A DNA stretch of 26,173 bases from Candidatus Omnitrophota bacterium (GCA_023818745.1 JAMWBY010000006.1:1-26173), one strand, 5' to 3'; shown: positions 1 through 7,894, counted from the stretch's first letter. Numbers and translations: made by a program. Notes: generated from the sequence alone by a model not told the origin.

Positions 1-346
1 TCTTCCAGAATTCATCCTGTTCCCTGAATCCTCTTGGTTCACAAAAATAGAAGAAAACTTTAATACCATATTTATTACCTCTTTCAACAAGTTTATTCAA
101 TTGATATATTTGCTGTTTTTCTTTGCTTCCAAATTCAGGAAAGATACTTGATTTAACTACATCTCTTAAAATACAATGAAGCCATATACCATTATATCCA
201 TCTTTGCTTATTTGTTCTAAATACCACTCAGGATAAGAATTATTACAATTTTCAATCTCATCTTTAAAAAAATTGCCAAATGGAGACCTTATTATTTTTA
301 ACAATTTATTCCTCTTTTTTACAAGATTACTTATTATTTTAATCAA
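1..346 (-). CDS. N-terminal part of a TIM-barrel, glycoside hydrolase-like protein (runs off left edge)
   Basis: Translating the minus strand from a TTG at 346 gives about 115 codons without a stop, open at the left edge, so only the N-terminus is present. The visible protein starts with a basic stretch and then reads SPFGNFF, a Trp-containing helix, GYNGIWLHCILRD, FPEFG and YGIKVFFYFCEPRGF. This alternation of hydrophobic strands and helices looks like the first two or three beta/alpha units of a TIM barrel, and the Glu-Pro-Arg after a strand is common in carbohydrate-active barrels. I cannot name the family. The TTG overlaps the TAA of the upstream CBM9-like gene by eight bases and has an AAAGG about six bases before it, which suits translational coupling. 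Because the two frames overlap, a longer fused protein split by a second frameshift is also possible. It is the fifth visible gene of the glycan operon. Confidence 0.6.
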   Translation of the reverse strand, partial: MIKIISNLVKKRNKLLKIIRSPFGNFFKDEIENCNNSYPEWYLEQISKDGYNGIWLHCILRDVVKSSIFPEFGSKEKQQIYQLNKLVERGNKYGIKVFFYFCEPRGFREQDEFWK

Positions 347-1632
347 AAGGACCTTTTATAATCTCAAATTCTGCCTTCTTTTCCTCTATCATTTTTCCAT
401 TTAGTTTCAATCCGCATTTTAAAATATATCTACCCTCTTTCAACCCCTTTATCTTTATTGGTATTTTCTCCAAACTTTTTTCCAATCCTTTTTTTATTTC
501 TGTTGTTTTTAACGCTTCCTTTTATTATATCACATATTTGAAATATTATTTCACTTTTTTTAAGTGAATTTCTTCCTATTGATATTTCCAATTCCGCTAT
601 AATGTTTTTATCTGATAGGTAATATACTGGAATTTCTGACTTAATATTTATGGAACTTTCTGGTATTTTAAAGTATTTTGTCCGCATATAACTTATTTTT
701 CCTTGTTCGTCTTTTACTAATATTGTCAGTTTTCCATCTTTTTTCTCTAATGAATAATCTAATGATACATTTTTTGTTTCTTCTGGCTTTAATTTTATAT
801 CTTTTTTGTTCAACAATCTATCTGTATATATTTCAAAAATTAAGTTTAGTGGACTTTTTGAAATGTTTTTAATTGAATATTCTACAAAGTCATCTCCTAT
901 ATATAAATTTCCCCAACTTATTAAATCTAAAATAAATTTATATCTTGTATAATCAACTTTTATATCCTTTATTATTCCAAATTTATCTGGTTGTAAATTC
1001 CCACCAAATACAGGTGCCCAACTTTGAACTATCCATTCTCTTGGTTCAAATCTTGTTATGTTAAATCCCCATTCTGCCTTCATATCTTCTCTTAACTCTA
1101 ATTCTGCAAATGGTATTTTTGTCTCTACTACCCACTTTTCTTTTTCTACTTTTACTCCATATTCAAATCCTGAATCCCAGTCAACTATATTCTTCCCATC
1201 GTCAAATTTCTGGTCATATACTATTCCTTTTGCGTTTATTATATATTGATAAGTTCTTTTCCTACTTAATCCAGGGTCTATAAATATCTCAACACAATCA
1301 TCTCCCCATCCTTTATCTCTCTCTGTCATCTTCCATATCCTTAAATTCTTGGCATCTTCATCATAACACTCAACTGCTATATACAAATAATCATCATCAT
1401 AAAAAATATATCCAACTGTTTTATTTTTCGGTTTCTGTCCATATATATCTTTTTTTGATGCAAATGTAATTATAAAATCTGTTATCTCTCTTGCATTTTT
1501 CCAACAAGTTTCTTCTAAAACTCCATCTATTTTAACATCGCTTTTTATATAAGGAACTTTTATCTCAGGTATATTTTGTCCTAAAAGAAACTGCAGTAAA
1601 AAAAGAAATATAATTAATAATTCTTTTTTCAT
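339..1632 (-). CDS. Secreted CBM9-like carbohydrate-binding protein, with an apparent frameshift near 520
   Basis: An N-terminal signal peptide (about residues 1-19, hydrophobic, no lipobox Cys) is followed by a domain resembling carbohydrate-binding family 9 (about residues 22-230). Visible hallmarks are KIDGVLEETCW, FYDDDYLYIAVECYD, WGDDCVEIFIDP, the strand YQYIINAKG, WVVETKIPF and WGFNITR. Beta-sandwich-like segments follow. The first frame ends at a TAG at 430-432, but its last 28 or so residues are a Lys/Asn-rich tail unlike the rest. Removing one A from an A4 run (T4 on the plus strand, 520-523) joins the frame to an open one that continues with GLKEGRYILKCGLKLNG and EFEIIKGPFD and stops with TAA at 341-339, giving 430 residues. 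This repaired end looks like a normal Ig-like domain. It lies 11 bases after the GH123-like gene and has AAAGGGAG before the ATG. It probably binds glycans at the cell surface; the substrate is not deducible. Confidence 0.78.
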
Positions 1633-1643
1633 TTTGACTCCCT

Positions 1644-4031
1644 TTATTTTACTTTTTTACTTAATTCAATTATAATTTGGGCTATTTTCCATCTGTATCT
1701 ATCACAAATATCATCATTCCAGTCCTTTAAATCATCTGAACCTACTTCTTGAGGAGAAAGTTTAGTTCTAAAATATTTACTTATATCTATTTCTATTTTG
1801 TTTTTTATCTCTGTTAATAAAATGTCTGCATTTTTTAGAATATTTTGCACATCGTCTGATTTAATACTTTTTGCTTTTTCCATTAGTTTTTCAAGTGTTC
1901 TTATGTATCTATAGTCAAGTATACCTTCTCTCATTTTTTCAAGATATATTGTCGCTACTGGATAATCATTTGGCCTTGAATAATAAAATCTATAAGAAGT
2001 ATCTGGATATGAACCATCAAAATCATCATAAGGCGCAATGTATGTTCCTCCAGACCATTGGAATCTTCCTTTTGCTCCGAGAGCCCATATGTAATAACCA
2101 TAACTAAACCTTGAATTACCTATGTTAAAAAACCAAAGTTCTGTTCCACTTTCTTTTACCTTTTCTATCATTTCCTTATCTATTATCACTGCCCAGTTTG
2201 GCATAAATATACTAACATAAGGAATAATTTGTTTTTCCAAAGGGCCATTTGAAGAAATTATTGTTCTTATTCCTTGAACTTCTTTTGCTACTTTCGCAAC
2301 TTCAAGTGAATGTTTAACACCTTTTTCTCCAACATTTGATGATTCATCTGATATATAAAAAAGTATTTCACTCCAATTCCTCTTTTTTGCCTCATCTCTT
2401 GTTAGTTCTATTGACCTTTTATAACCAAATTTCCATATCTCGCTTAATGGTTCTACTTCTTTAAAACCAGAAATTAAAAATGGTTTTTCAGGTCCTCTTG
2501 AAGTTCTCCAAAGTGATTGAAATCCATACCAGACAATTGGATTAAAACCTACTTTTGTACATATATCCATAAGTTTTCCAAATCCACCATCAAAATTCAT
2601 AACTATTGTTTTTCCATCTGGCGAAGAAACATCTCTACGCATATCTTCACCAATTGCCATTGAAGTTAAACCATAATTTCTAAGAAATTTATATCTTCTT
2701 TCCTTATGCTTTAAAACTTCCTCTTCAAAATCTTTCTCTGTAAATGTATTTGTCCAGTAGTAATACCAGTAATACTCCAGATGGGCATCATATATTCCAT
2801 AGGCAATGTCTGTTTTTTCAAGTTTTATTGGTAATACCTTTAAATTTAATGGGATTTTTGTTATATTTTTATCTGCATTTATCTCAATATTTCCTTGATA
2901 TAACCCATCATTTATTTCTTCAGGAACATTCACAGTTATAAGTAGTGCTCTTGTTATGCCTTTTTCTAAATCTATTTTGGTCACTGGAACAAATAAATGA
3001 GGAACAACTATATATTTATAAACAAGTTCTTTCCCAATTTTCTTTTCTATTAATCTTGCTTTTCTTATCTCTATATTTTCTGATTTAATTATTTCTCCTT
3101 TTTCACCTTTTAAATCACTTACTTTTATATCAACTCCTTGTATGTCTTTTAATGGATATATACCAACTATTTTTGTTTTCGGTTCTCCTTTACTTGCCCA
3201 TATATTTACCTCCTTATTTATCTCATCTTCCTCTGGGATTGTCTCTGGATATACATATTTCCACCAGTCCCTTACAAAATATATATATCCTCTTTTTATA
3301 TCTTCTTCTTTTATCTTTGGCATTGGTGGATTGTTTAAAATCGGTTTTATCTCCTCTATAACTACCTGTCTTTTCCTCTGTTTATTTACAAATAATATCT
3401 CTGCTTCTCCCTTCTTTGCTAAACTCTCTGGATAGATTATCATTCCGTTTAATGGTATATTTCTAAATTTTATCTCAAGGGTATTATTTTTTACTTCTAC
3501 ATCAAATGTCTTTTCTGTATACTTCTTTGATATATATTTTCCCCAGATATTATCTGATTTTTTATAATCACTATAACAATTAGCATAAAAAAATTCTTCT
3601 GAATAAAATCTCTGCCAGGTTATAAAGTCCTTAAAAACACTTGTCCCTTGAATAAATATCTCCCTATCTCTTGGAAAAATACCATAGCCAAGTGGATAAA
3701 TCTGCCAAACCTCATTGCCATAATTACTATCTCCAAAGAGTATCCAGATTTTATATTTTCCATCGGGTAAATTGATCTTAAATATCGCATTACTCCCTAT
3801 TATAAAATCCCTTCCAAGAGCATCTGGCAATTTCCTATCAAAACCTAAATTTGTCTCTTTATTTATCCAGCCATATCCAGTTTCTGATGTGAATTTTGTC
3901 CCAGGAAATATACCTAAAAAACCGTCCATTACTTCTGAACCATCAGGCCCAAAATCAAATTTATAAATTCTTTCCTGACTAAATAAAATTAAATTCATAA
4001 TAATAAAAAAAACAATTAAAAACTTTCTCAT
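1644..4031 (-). CDS. Secreted GH123/DUF4091-like glycoside hydrolase
   Basis: This 795-residue protein begins with a signal peptide (about 1-18). Residues about 22-200 contain the KFDFGP start and a DGKYKIWILFGD strand, like the galactose-binding or malectin-like modules on extracellular hydrolases. A beta-rich linker domain with WASKGEPKTKIVGIYPLKD follows at about 265-400, and a catalytic barrel occupies about 415-730. The barrel holds FYISDESSN with adjacent Asp562-Glu563; GH123 N-acetylgalactosaminidases use such an Asp-Glu pair for substrate-assisted catalysis. The C-terminal MREGILDYRYIRTLEKL (from residue 700) is the signature of DUF4091 proteins. A role in cleaving GalNAc-type or related glycosides outside the cytoplasm follows from the family; the true substrate is unknown. 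A strong GGAGGT site precedes the ATG. Lying between two binding-domain proteins in one operon fits a glycan-degradation set. Confidence 0.85.
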   Translation of the reverse strand: MRKFLIVFFIIMNLILFSQERIYKFDFGPDGSEVMDGFLGIFPGTKFTSETGYGWINKETNLGFDRKLPDALGRDFIIGSNAIFKINLPDGKYKIWILFGDSNYGNEVWQIYPLGYGIFPRDREIFIQGTSVFKDFITWQRFYSEEFFYANCYSDYKKSDNIWGKYISKKYTEKTFDVEVKNNTLEIKFRNIPLNGMIIYPESLAKKGEAEILFVNKQRKRQVVIEEIKPILNNPPMPKIKEEDIKRGYIYFVRDWWKYVYPETIPEEDEINKEVNIWASKGEPKTKIVGIYPLKDIQGVDIKVSDLKGEKGEIIKSENIEIRKARLIEKKIGKELVYKYIVVPHLFVPVTKIDLEKGITRALLITVNVPEEINDGLYQGNIEINADKNITKIPLNLKVLPIKLEKTDIAYGIYDAHLEYYWYYYWTNTFTEKDFEEEVLKHKERRYKFLRNYGLTSMAIGEDMRRDVSSPDGKTIVMNFDGGFGKLMDICTKVGFNPIVWYGFQSLWRTSRGPEKPFLISGFKEVEPLSEIWKFGYKRSIELTRDEAKKRNWSEILFYISDESSNVGEKGVKHSLEVAKVAKEVQGIRTIISSNGPLEKQIIPYVSIFMPNWAVIIDKEMIEKVKESGTELWFFNIGNSRFSYGYYIWALGAKGRFQWSGGTYIAPYDDFDGSYPDTSYRFYYSRPNDYPVATIYLEKMREGILDYRYIRTLEKLMEKAKSIKSDDVQNILKNADILLTEIKNKIEIDISKYFRTKLSPQEVGSDDLKDWNDDICDRYRWKIAQIIIELSKKVK

Positions 4032-4044
4032 TTCTACCTCCTAT

Positions 4045-5034
4045 TTATTTTTTATAAACTTCTGTTAAAGTTGGACAATCTACTAAATCTATTATTGGCT
4101 CATCTACCCATACAATCCCTTCATAACAGGGAAATGAAACCATAAATACTCCATAATATGCATTAGAAGGCACTATATGTATACTCTCATTATAAACCCA
4201 ATCCCATGTATAGGGTAATTCACTTAAAGAATATCTTATTCCCTTTATTTCATTTCTTGAAAGGTAGTTCCCTTCTTTATCATACCAATTGATCCAACTT
4301 AAAACTATTACCGCGTTTCCTCCAGGTTTATATACAGGACTTCCGCATTTTTCACCTTTTGTCCAGTATCCAAATTTATATTTTTTCCCAGGTTGAACTC
4401 TCAAAGAATATGAAAATCCTTCTCTTTTATATCCAGTATAAGGAGTAATTACGATACTAGGAGTTGGTTTATCCTTTTCTGCAATGAGTTTTATTGATTT
4501 TTTCCCTTTGTAATAAACTTGTTTATCAAGTGAAATACGACCTTCATCAAACAATTCTTTTATACTACCTGTGTAAAAATATGGTGTTCTTGCTGGTATC
4601 CCTTCTTTTTCTTCTTCTTCAAAACCTATATTCGGAACTAAATTTGCCTCTTTTATTTCTAACTTTTTTTTGCTCTCTATCCACTTTCCCTTTAAATCAA
4701 AATATATATGAAATTTCTTAATCGCTTTATCAGGGTCTTTTTCTCCTTTTACTTCAAATATTATATATCCTCCTTCTTTTTCACTCTTTACAAAATTACT
4801 CAATACTTCTATCTTCTTTTCTCCTTCTATCTGATACACTTTTATTGAATTCTCATCTATTTCTCCTTTTATATCTCCAACTGTTGTTAAATATTCAAAG
4901 TCAACATATACTTTCTGAATTGTATCCCAGGTTTGACTTAATATCTCAACTTCTGAATAATAACTACCTTCTGAATAAGTATTAAAACAAAAAAAATTAA
5001 AAATTAAAAATAATAAAATCAACAAAATTCGCAT
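4045..5034 (-). CDS. Secreted protein with carbohydrate-binding-like C-terminal module
   Basis: A signal peptide of about 20 residues (MRILLILLFLIFNFFCF) is followed by a beta-rich region (about 22-125) and a module beginning NLVPNIGFEEEEKEGIPA at residue 131. The pattern Asn, a few residues, Gly-Phe-Glu, then Gly-x-Pro is the usual opening of CBM4/9/22-type jelly-roll modules. Later strands such as YSLRVQPGKKYKFGYWTKG and IVLSWINWYDKEGNYL are also typical of such modules. No catalytic motif is visible, so a binding or accessory role is most likely. It sits 19 bases after the pseudopilin gene and 13 before the GH123-like gene, both on the same strand, so it is almost certainly co-transcribed. 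A GGGGG-containing site precedes the ATG. The exact family is uncertain. Confidence 0.7.
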   Translation of the reverse strand: MRILLILLFLIFNFFCFNTYSEGSYYSEVEILSQTWDTIQKVYVDFEYLTTVGDIKGEIDENSIKVYQIEGEKKIEVLSNFVKSEKEGGYIIFEVKGEKDPDKAIKKFHIYFDLKGKWIESKKKLEIKEANLVPNIGFEEEEKEGIPARTPYFYTGSIKELFDEGRISLDKQVYYKGKKSIKLIAEKDKPTPSIVITPYTGYKREGFSYSLRVQPGKKYKFGYWTKGEKCGSPVYKPGGNAVIVLSWINWYDKEGNYLSRNEIKGIRYSLSELPYTWDWVYNESIHIVPSNAYYGVFMVSFPCYEGIVWVDEPIIDLVDCPTLTEVYKK

Positions 5035-5053
5035 TCTGGCCCCCTTTTTTAGT

Positions 5054-5815
5054 TTAAGGCGCTTGATATATGTATTTGGTATAAGTTTGAAATAGGTCTT
5101 GGAATCTAAAACTTCCTACATGTCCATCAACAAAAAGTCCATTTGCAAAACCAGAATGTCTGAAATCAACTCCAACATCACTTGGGTCTCCACCTGTGGG
5201 GTCATTTTTAAATGGCCAAGTGTTAATTGAAAATCTTGCAAAAGTTCCATCATATGAGTTTCTATAAATATCTATTAAATATAAAATTTGTGATGGTTTT
5301 TTACACGCATTTAATTTATAATAAAAAGGATTTGTTTCTTGATGATATCCTAAATAATAATTAACTCCATAACTTGATACCAAAATAATTCCATTACCAG
5401 TCCGTCTAAAATTGTTTAATCTAACTCTATCTGATGGACAAAACCAGACACCCGCAACTTTCACACTTGTTGCCCACCTTATTTCGGAATTAATCTGATT
5501 TTCTGTTTTGTTGCCCCCTTTTATATAAGGATAAAGTTTTATTACAAGAATTTGAGGATTAAAATTATAAATAGATACCATCTGCGGATTAGGTGGGTAA
5601 AATCCATCATAATCTTCACAATACATATGAAGAGCCAGTCCTATCTGTTTTAAATTCGCCATACATACCCCCTGCCTTGCTTTTTCTCTTGCTTTACCTA
5701 ATGCTGGAAGTAACATCGCTGCTAAAATCGCAATTATCGCCACTACCACAAGTAACTCAATTAGCGTGAAGCCATGTGGTTTTGAAAAAATGCTCTTTGA
5801 GAATTTTTGTTTCAT
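5054..5815 (-). CDS. H-X9-DG type pseudopilin heading the glycan operon
   Basis: The protein has 253 residues with a type IV prepilin leader: a short basic peptide ending in Gly15, cleavage before Phe16, Glu20 at mature position +5, then a hydrophobic helix (LLVVVAIIAILAAMLLPAL). It continues with KAREKARQGVCMANLKQIG, the usual sequel in the large PVC-group family related to DUF1559. Near the C-terminus DFRHSGFANGLFVDGHV carries the H-X9-DG motif (His220, Asp230, Gly231). Such proteins are pseudopilin-like components of type II secretion or pilus machines; individual functions are mostly unknown. It is processed in the membrane by a prepilin peptidase not encoded here. It has the strongest ribosome site in the window (AGGAGG) and is the first gene behind the promoter at 5934-5906. 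Its position at the head of a hydrolase operon, about 13 kb from the pilus operon, is notable. Confidence 0.9.
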   Translation of the reverse strand: MKQKFSKSIFSKPHGFTLIELLVVVAIIAILAAMLLPALGKAREKARQGVCMANLKQIGLALHMYCEDYDGFYPPNPQMVSIYNFNPQILVIKLYPYIKGGNKTENQINSEIRWATSVKVAGVWFCPSDRVRLNNFRRTGNGIILVSSYGVNYYLGYHQETNPFYYKLNACKKPSQILYLIDIYRNSYDGTFARFSINTWPFKNDPTGGDPSDVGVDFRHSGFANGLFVDGHVGSFRFQDLFQTYTKYIYQAP

Positions 5816-5851
5816 ATTGCACCTCCTTTTTATTTTTTTCTCTATTCTAAA

Positions 5852-5892
5852 CAGGCCCGAGGATTACCCTCTAATTTAATTTTTCCGGCCTG
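5852..5892 (-). promoter_or_regulatory. Nested hairpin in the 5' leader of the pseudopilin/glycan operon
   Basis: In the leader RNA, CAGGCC (5892-5887) can pair with GGCCUG (5857-5852). Inside this stem an independent GAGG/CCUC hairpin (5871-5868 with 5862-5859, five-base loop) sits directly against the 3' arm. The GC-rich arms stand out in a very AT-rich leader, so the element looks structured. It is not followed by a U-run, so it is not an intrinsic terminator in this form. It lies about 35-75 bases upstream of the pseudopilin ATG. I could not match it to a riboswitch class. It could stabilise mRNA, bind a protein or control translation. Confidence 0.4.
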
Positions 5893-5968
5893 ATACCTTT
5901 AATTTTTTATACTCCTCATTCTTGAATTTGTAAAGTTCTTGTTCATTTTGCAATGTCGGCTCTCGCAT
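5876..5968 (-). CDS. Possible 30-codon small ORF between creatininase-like gene and pseudopilin
   Basis: An ATG at 5968 opens 30 codons to a TAA at 5878-5876. The peptide is hydrophilic (MREPTLQNEQELYKFKN, then a Lys-rich end with VSGRKN) and its codon use resembles the neighbours. It starts five bases after the creatininase stop, with AAGGA about 13 bases upstream, which is a little far. Its 3' end runs into the 5' arm of the nested hairpin, so translation could melt that structure in transcripts reading through from the upstream operon. It would not be translated from the promoter at 5934-5906, which starts inside it. I recognise no family; it may be a chance ORF. Confidence 0.25.
   Translation of the reverse strand: MREPTLQNEQELYKFKNEEYKKLKVSGRKN
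5906..5934 (-). promoter_or_regulatory. Sigma70-type promoter for the pseudopilin/glycan operon
   Basis: On the minus strand TTTACA (5934-5929) is followed after 17 bases by TATAAA (5911-5906). Transcription would start near 5899, giving a leader of about 84 nt that contains the nested hairpin and ends at the AGGAGG site of the pseudopilin gene. In an AT-rich genome chance matches are common, but the 17-base spacing and the position support it. Confidence 0.5.
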
Positions 5969-5973
5969 TTAAT

Positions 5974-6717
5974 TTATTTTCCTTTTAAAAATTTTTTTAA
6001 TCTTTCTATTATTTCTTTTTTTGCTTTTTCTCCATATTCTCTGTTTGCTAAAGTTGCACTTTTGGAATACCATTTTTCTTTTTTAAATTTTTTCATATTA
6101 ACACCTTTAGGACAAAAAACCATCATTAAAGATGTTTCCTGTTTTCCTGCATGGTCTATTGGATATTTTTTCTGTGTTTTCTCATCTATAAATGGAAGTA
6201 TTTTTATCCAGTTAAATGGGTCTGCACCTTTTTTATGTTCTTTATAATAATTTTGTGCCTCTTCTTTACCCCACCAACCCTCTCCATATTCTTTTTCAAG
6301 AAATTCAAAAATTACCTCTTTGCTTGCAAGTTTGAAAGCAAGGTCTGTCGGCATACCTGAAGCAAAATTTTCACTCTGATGATGAATAAAAACATAAATA
6401 TTTCTAAAACCAATTCTTAAAAGATTTTCAAATAAGTTTTTGGCAAATTTGTAAATAATATCTGGTTTTATATGAATTGTGCCTTTATTTTCAGGACTTT
6501 CAACTGCATAACTTGCGCATCCATAAAAAAATGGTGGAAGAATTATAATATCCATCTCTTTTTCAATTTTTTCAAGTGCTTTTAAAACAAGTAAAGTATC
6601 AACTCCAACACATAAATGTTCACTGTGATATTCAATAACTCCAACAGGTAAAATAATAGGTATATTCTTTTTTGTCGCTTCTCTTATTTGGTCTGGAAAC
6701 ATATTTTCGTATCTCAT
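5974..6717 (-). CDS. Creatininase-family amidohydrolase
   Basis: Length (248 residues) and motifs fit the creatininase family (PF02633), metal-dependent amidohydrolases of creatinine, guanidino-lactams or other cyclic amides. The opening ILPVGVIEYHSEHLCVGVD matches the family pattern of Glu, His and Asp metal ligands (Glu29, His31, Asp40). DHAGKQETSLMM matches the conserved second-half motif (His189, Glu194). The usual NGHxxN segment reads IHHQSEN (residues 111-117), so the expected His aligns with Gln114 while His112, His113 and Glu116 are nearby. I chose the ATG at 6717 because it gives the normal family N-terminus and has AAGAG just upstream; a TTG at 6729, overlapping the upstream stop as TTGA, is the alternative. 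It is translated right after the creatinase-like gene. Creatinine breakdown is possible, but many members of this family act in other pathways. Confidence 0.82.
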   Translation of the reverse strand: MRYENMFPDQIREATKKNIPIILPVGVIEYHSEHLCVGVDTLLVLKALEKIEKEMDIIILPPFFYGCASYAVESPENKGTIHIKPDIIYKFAKNLFENLLRIGFRNIYVFIHHQSENFASGMPTDLAFKLASKEVIFEFLEKEYGEGWWGKEEAQNYYKEHKKGADPFNWIKILPFIDEKTQKKYPIDHAGKQETSLMMVFCPKGVNMKKFKKEKWYSKSATLANREYGEKAKKEIIERLKKFLKGK

Positions 6718-6725
6718 TTTTCTCT

Positions 6726-7883
6726 TCAAATTTCTATTATTTCCATTAATTTACTTGATAAAAGCTCTGGCCTATCTTTTTTCACTACAACTCCATTTTC
6801 CCATCTCAATCCAACATTTTCTGAATATAAAAATGTATCAACTTGAAATGTCATATTCTCCTGAAGATAATATTCAGAATTTAATTCCATCCATGGCTTT
6901 TCAACTTCCATCATACCAATTCCATGACATGGACCATAAAGTATATTTTTACTTACACCAAGTTTTTCTCCATATTCATAAAATTTCCTCACAACTTCTT
7001 TTGCTTTAACCCCCGCCCTCATCCATTCTATTGTTTTTAAATGCATATCAAGTCCTGCCTGAACAAGTTTTCTATCTTCTGATTTAAATTTCCCAATGCA
7101 GATTGGCCTACCCACGCTTGAAGAATATCCATTAACTCTTGCTCCTATATTTAACTGTATCAATCTATTCCTTCCTATTTTTTCATGTTTTGGTCTTCCT
7201 ATTGCATGCGTTGAATTTTTACCTGATAAAACATATTGAGGATGTCCTTCATACTCTGCACCATTTTCATAAATTGATTTTTCTATAATTCCAACAACCT
7301 GAAGTTCTGTCATTTCTGAATTTATAGATTTTAGTGTTTCTTCTAATGCAATTTCTGATATTTCAAAAGCACTTTTCATCATCTTTAATTCAATTTCACT
7401 TTTTATTATTCGTAAATCATCTATTATTTCATCACTTTTAATTATTTCTGCATCAGGTGCTGCCTTTTTAATTGCCTCATAAACAGGCAAAGAAAATATT
7501 TGATATCCGGCAAGTCCTATTTTTTTAATTTTTTCACCGACCAGTTCCTTAAAAACAATAGAAAAATCATCCAACTCAATATCTGGATAATTTGGTTCTG
7601 CACTTTCCCTATATTGAAGAATTTTATAAATCTTTTTTATCTTACTTCTATCTCTTGCAAATGTTTCACTTTCAGGTCCTATAAGTAAAGCGAGTTTTCC
7701 TGTTTTAGAAACTGCGACTCCACTTGTTTCAAATATGGGCCAGTAATCAGATAAATATCTTACATTTGCAAAATCTGCTTCATTTGAGTGAATAATTAAA
7801 ATATCAAGTCCTTTTTCCCTGACTTTCTCTATAACTTTTTCCCATCTTTTTTCAAACTCTTCATCCGGTATTGTATATTCCAT
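6726..7883 (-). CDS. Creatinase-like M24-family protein with degenerate metal site
   Basis: The 385-residue protein has a creatinase/prolidase N-domain (about 10-150) and a pita-bread M24 domain (about 160-375). True M24 metallopeptidases bind two metals through Asp, Asp, His, Glu, Glu. Here the first Asp is Asn245 (LIQLNIGA), the second is Ser256 (NGYSSSVGRP), His320 is kept (CHGIG), the first Glu position is Asp349 (FQVDTFLY) and the last is Glu362 (LRWENG). Pseudomonas creatinase, which uses the same fold without metal, also has Asn and a small residue at the first two sites and a His like His226 (STHAIG). So this is more likely a metal-independent C-N hydrolase of the creatinase type than a peptidase. 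Clear AAAGGAG site before the ATG. It lies just after a sugar-type regulator and just before a creatininase-family gene, which supports a shared small-molecule pathway. The substrate is unproven. Confidence 0.82.
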   Translation of the reverse strand: MEYTIPDEEFEKRWEKVIEKVREKGLDILIIHSNEADFANVRYLSDYWPIFETSGVAVSKTGKLALLIGPESETFARDRSKIKKIYKILQYRESAEPNYPDIELDDFSIVFKELVGEKIKKIGLAGYQIFSLPVYEAIKKAAPDAEIIKSDEIIDDLRIIKSEIELKMMKSAFEISEIALEETLKSINSEMTELQVVGIIEKSIYENGAEYEGHPQYVLSGKNSTHAIGRPKHEKIGRNRLIQLNIGARVNGYSSSVGRPICIGKFKSEDRKLVQAGLDMHLKTIEWMRAGVKAKEVVRKFYEYGEKLGVSKNILYGPCHGIGMMEVEKPWMELNSEYYLQENMTFQVDTFLYSENVGLRWENGVVVKKDRPELLSSKLMEIIEI

Positions 7884-7894
7884 ATTTGCTCCTT

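Noticed and set aside
430..432. TAG as the true end of the CBM9-like gene
   Set aside because: The last residues before it are low-complexity and unlike the domain, while the other frame gives a coherent C-terminus and an operon-like overlap with the next gene.
3142..3435. Plus-strand open frames opposite the minus-strand genes, such as this 97-codon one
   Set aside because: They lie wholly inside well-supported genes, have odd composition rich in Ser, Phe and Leu, and lack ribosome sites; they mirror AT-rich coding on the other strand.
5852..5892. Leader hairpin as an intrinsic terminator of the creatininase operon
   Set aside because: The bases after the stem are UUUAGAAUAG, not a continuous U-run, and it lies downstream of a plausible promoter.
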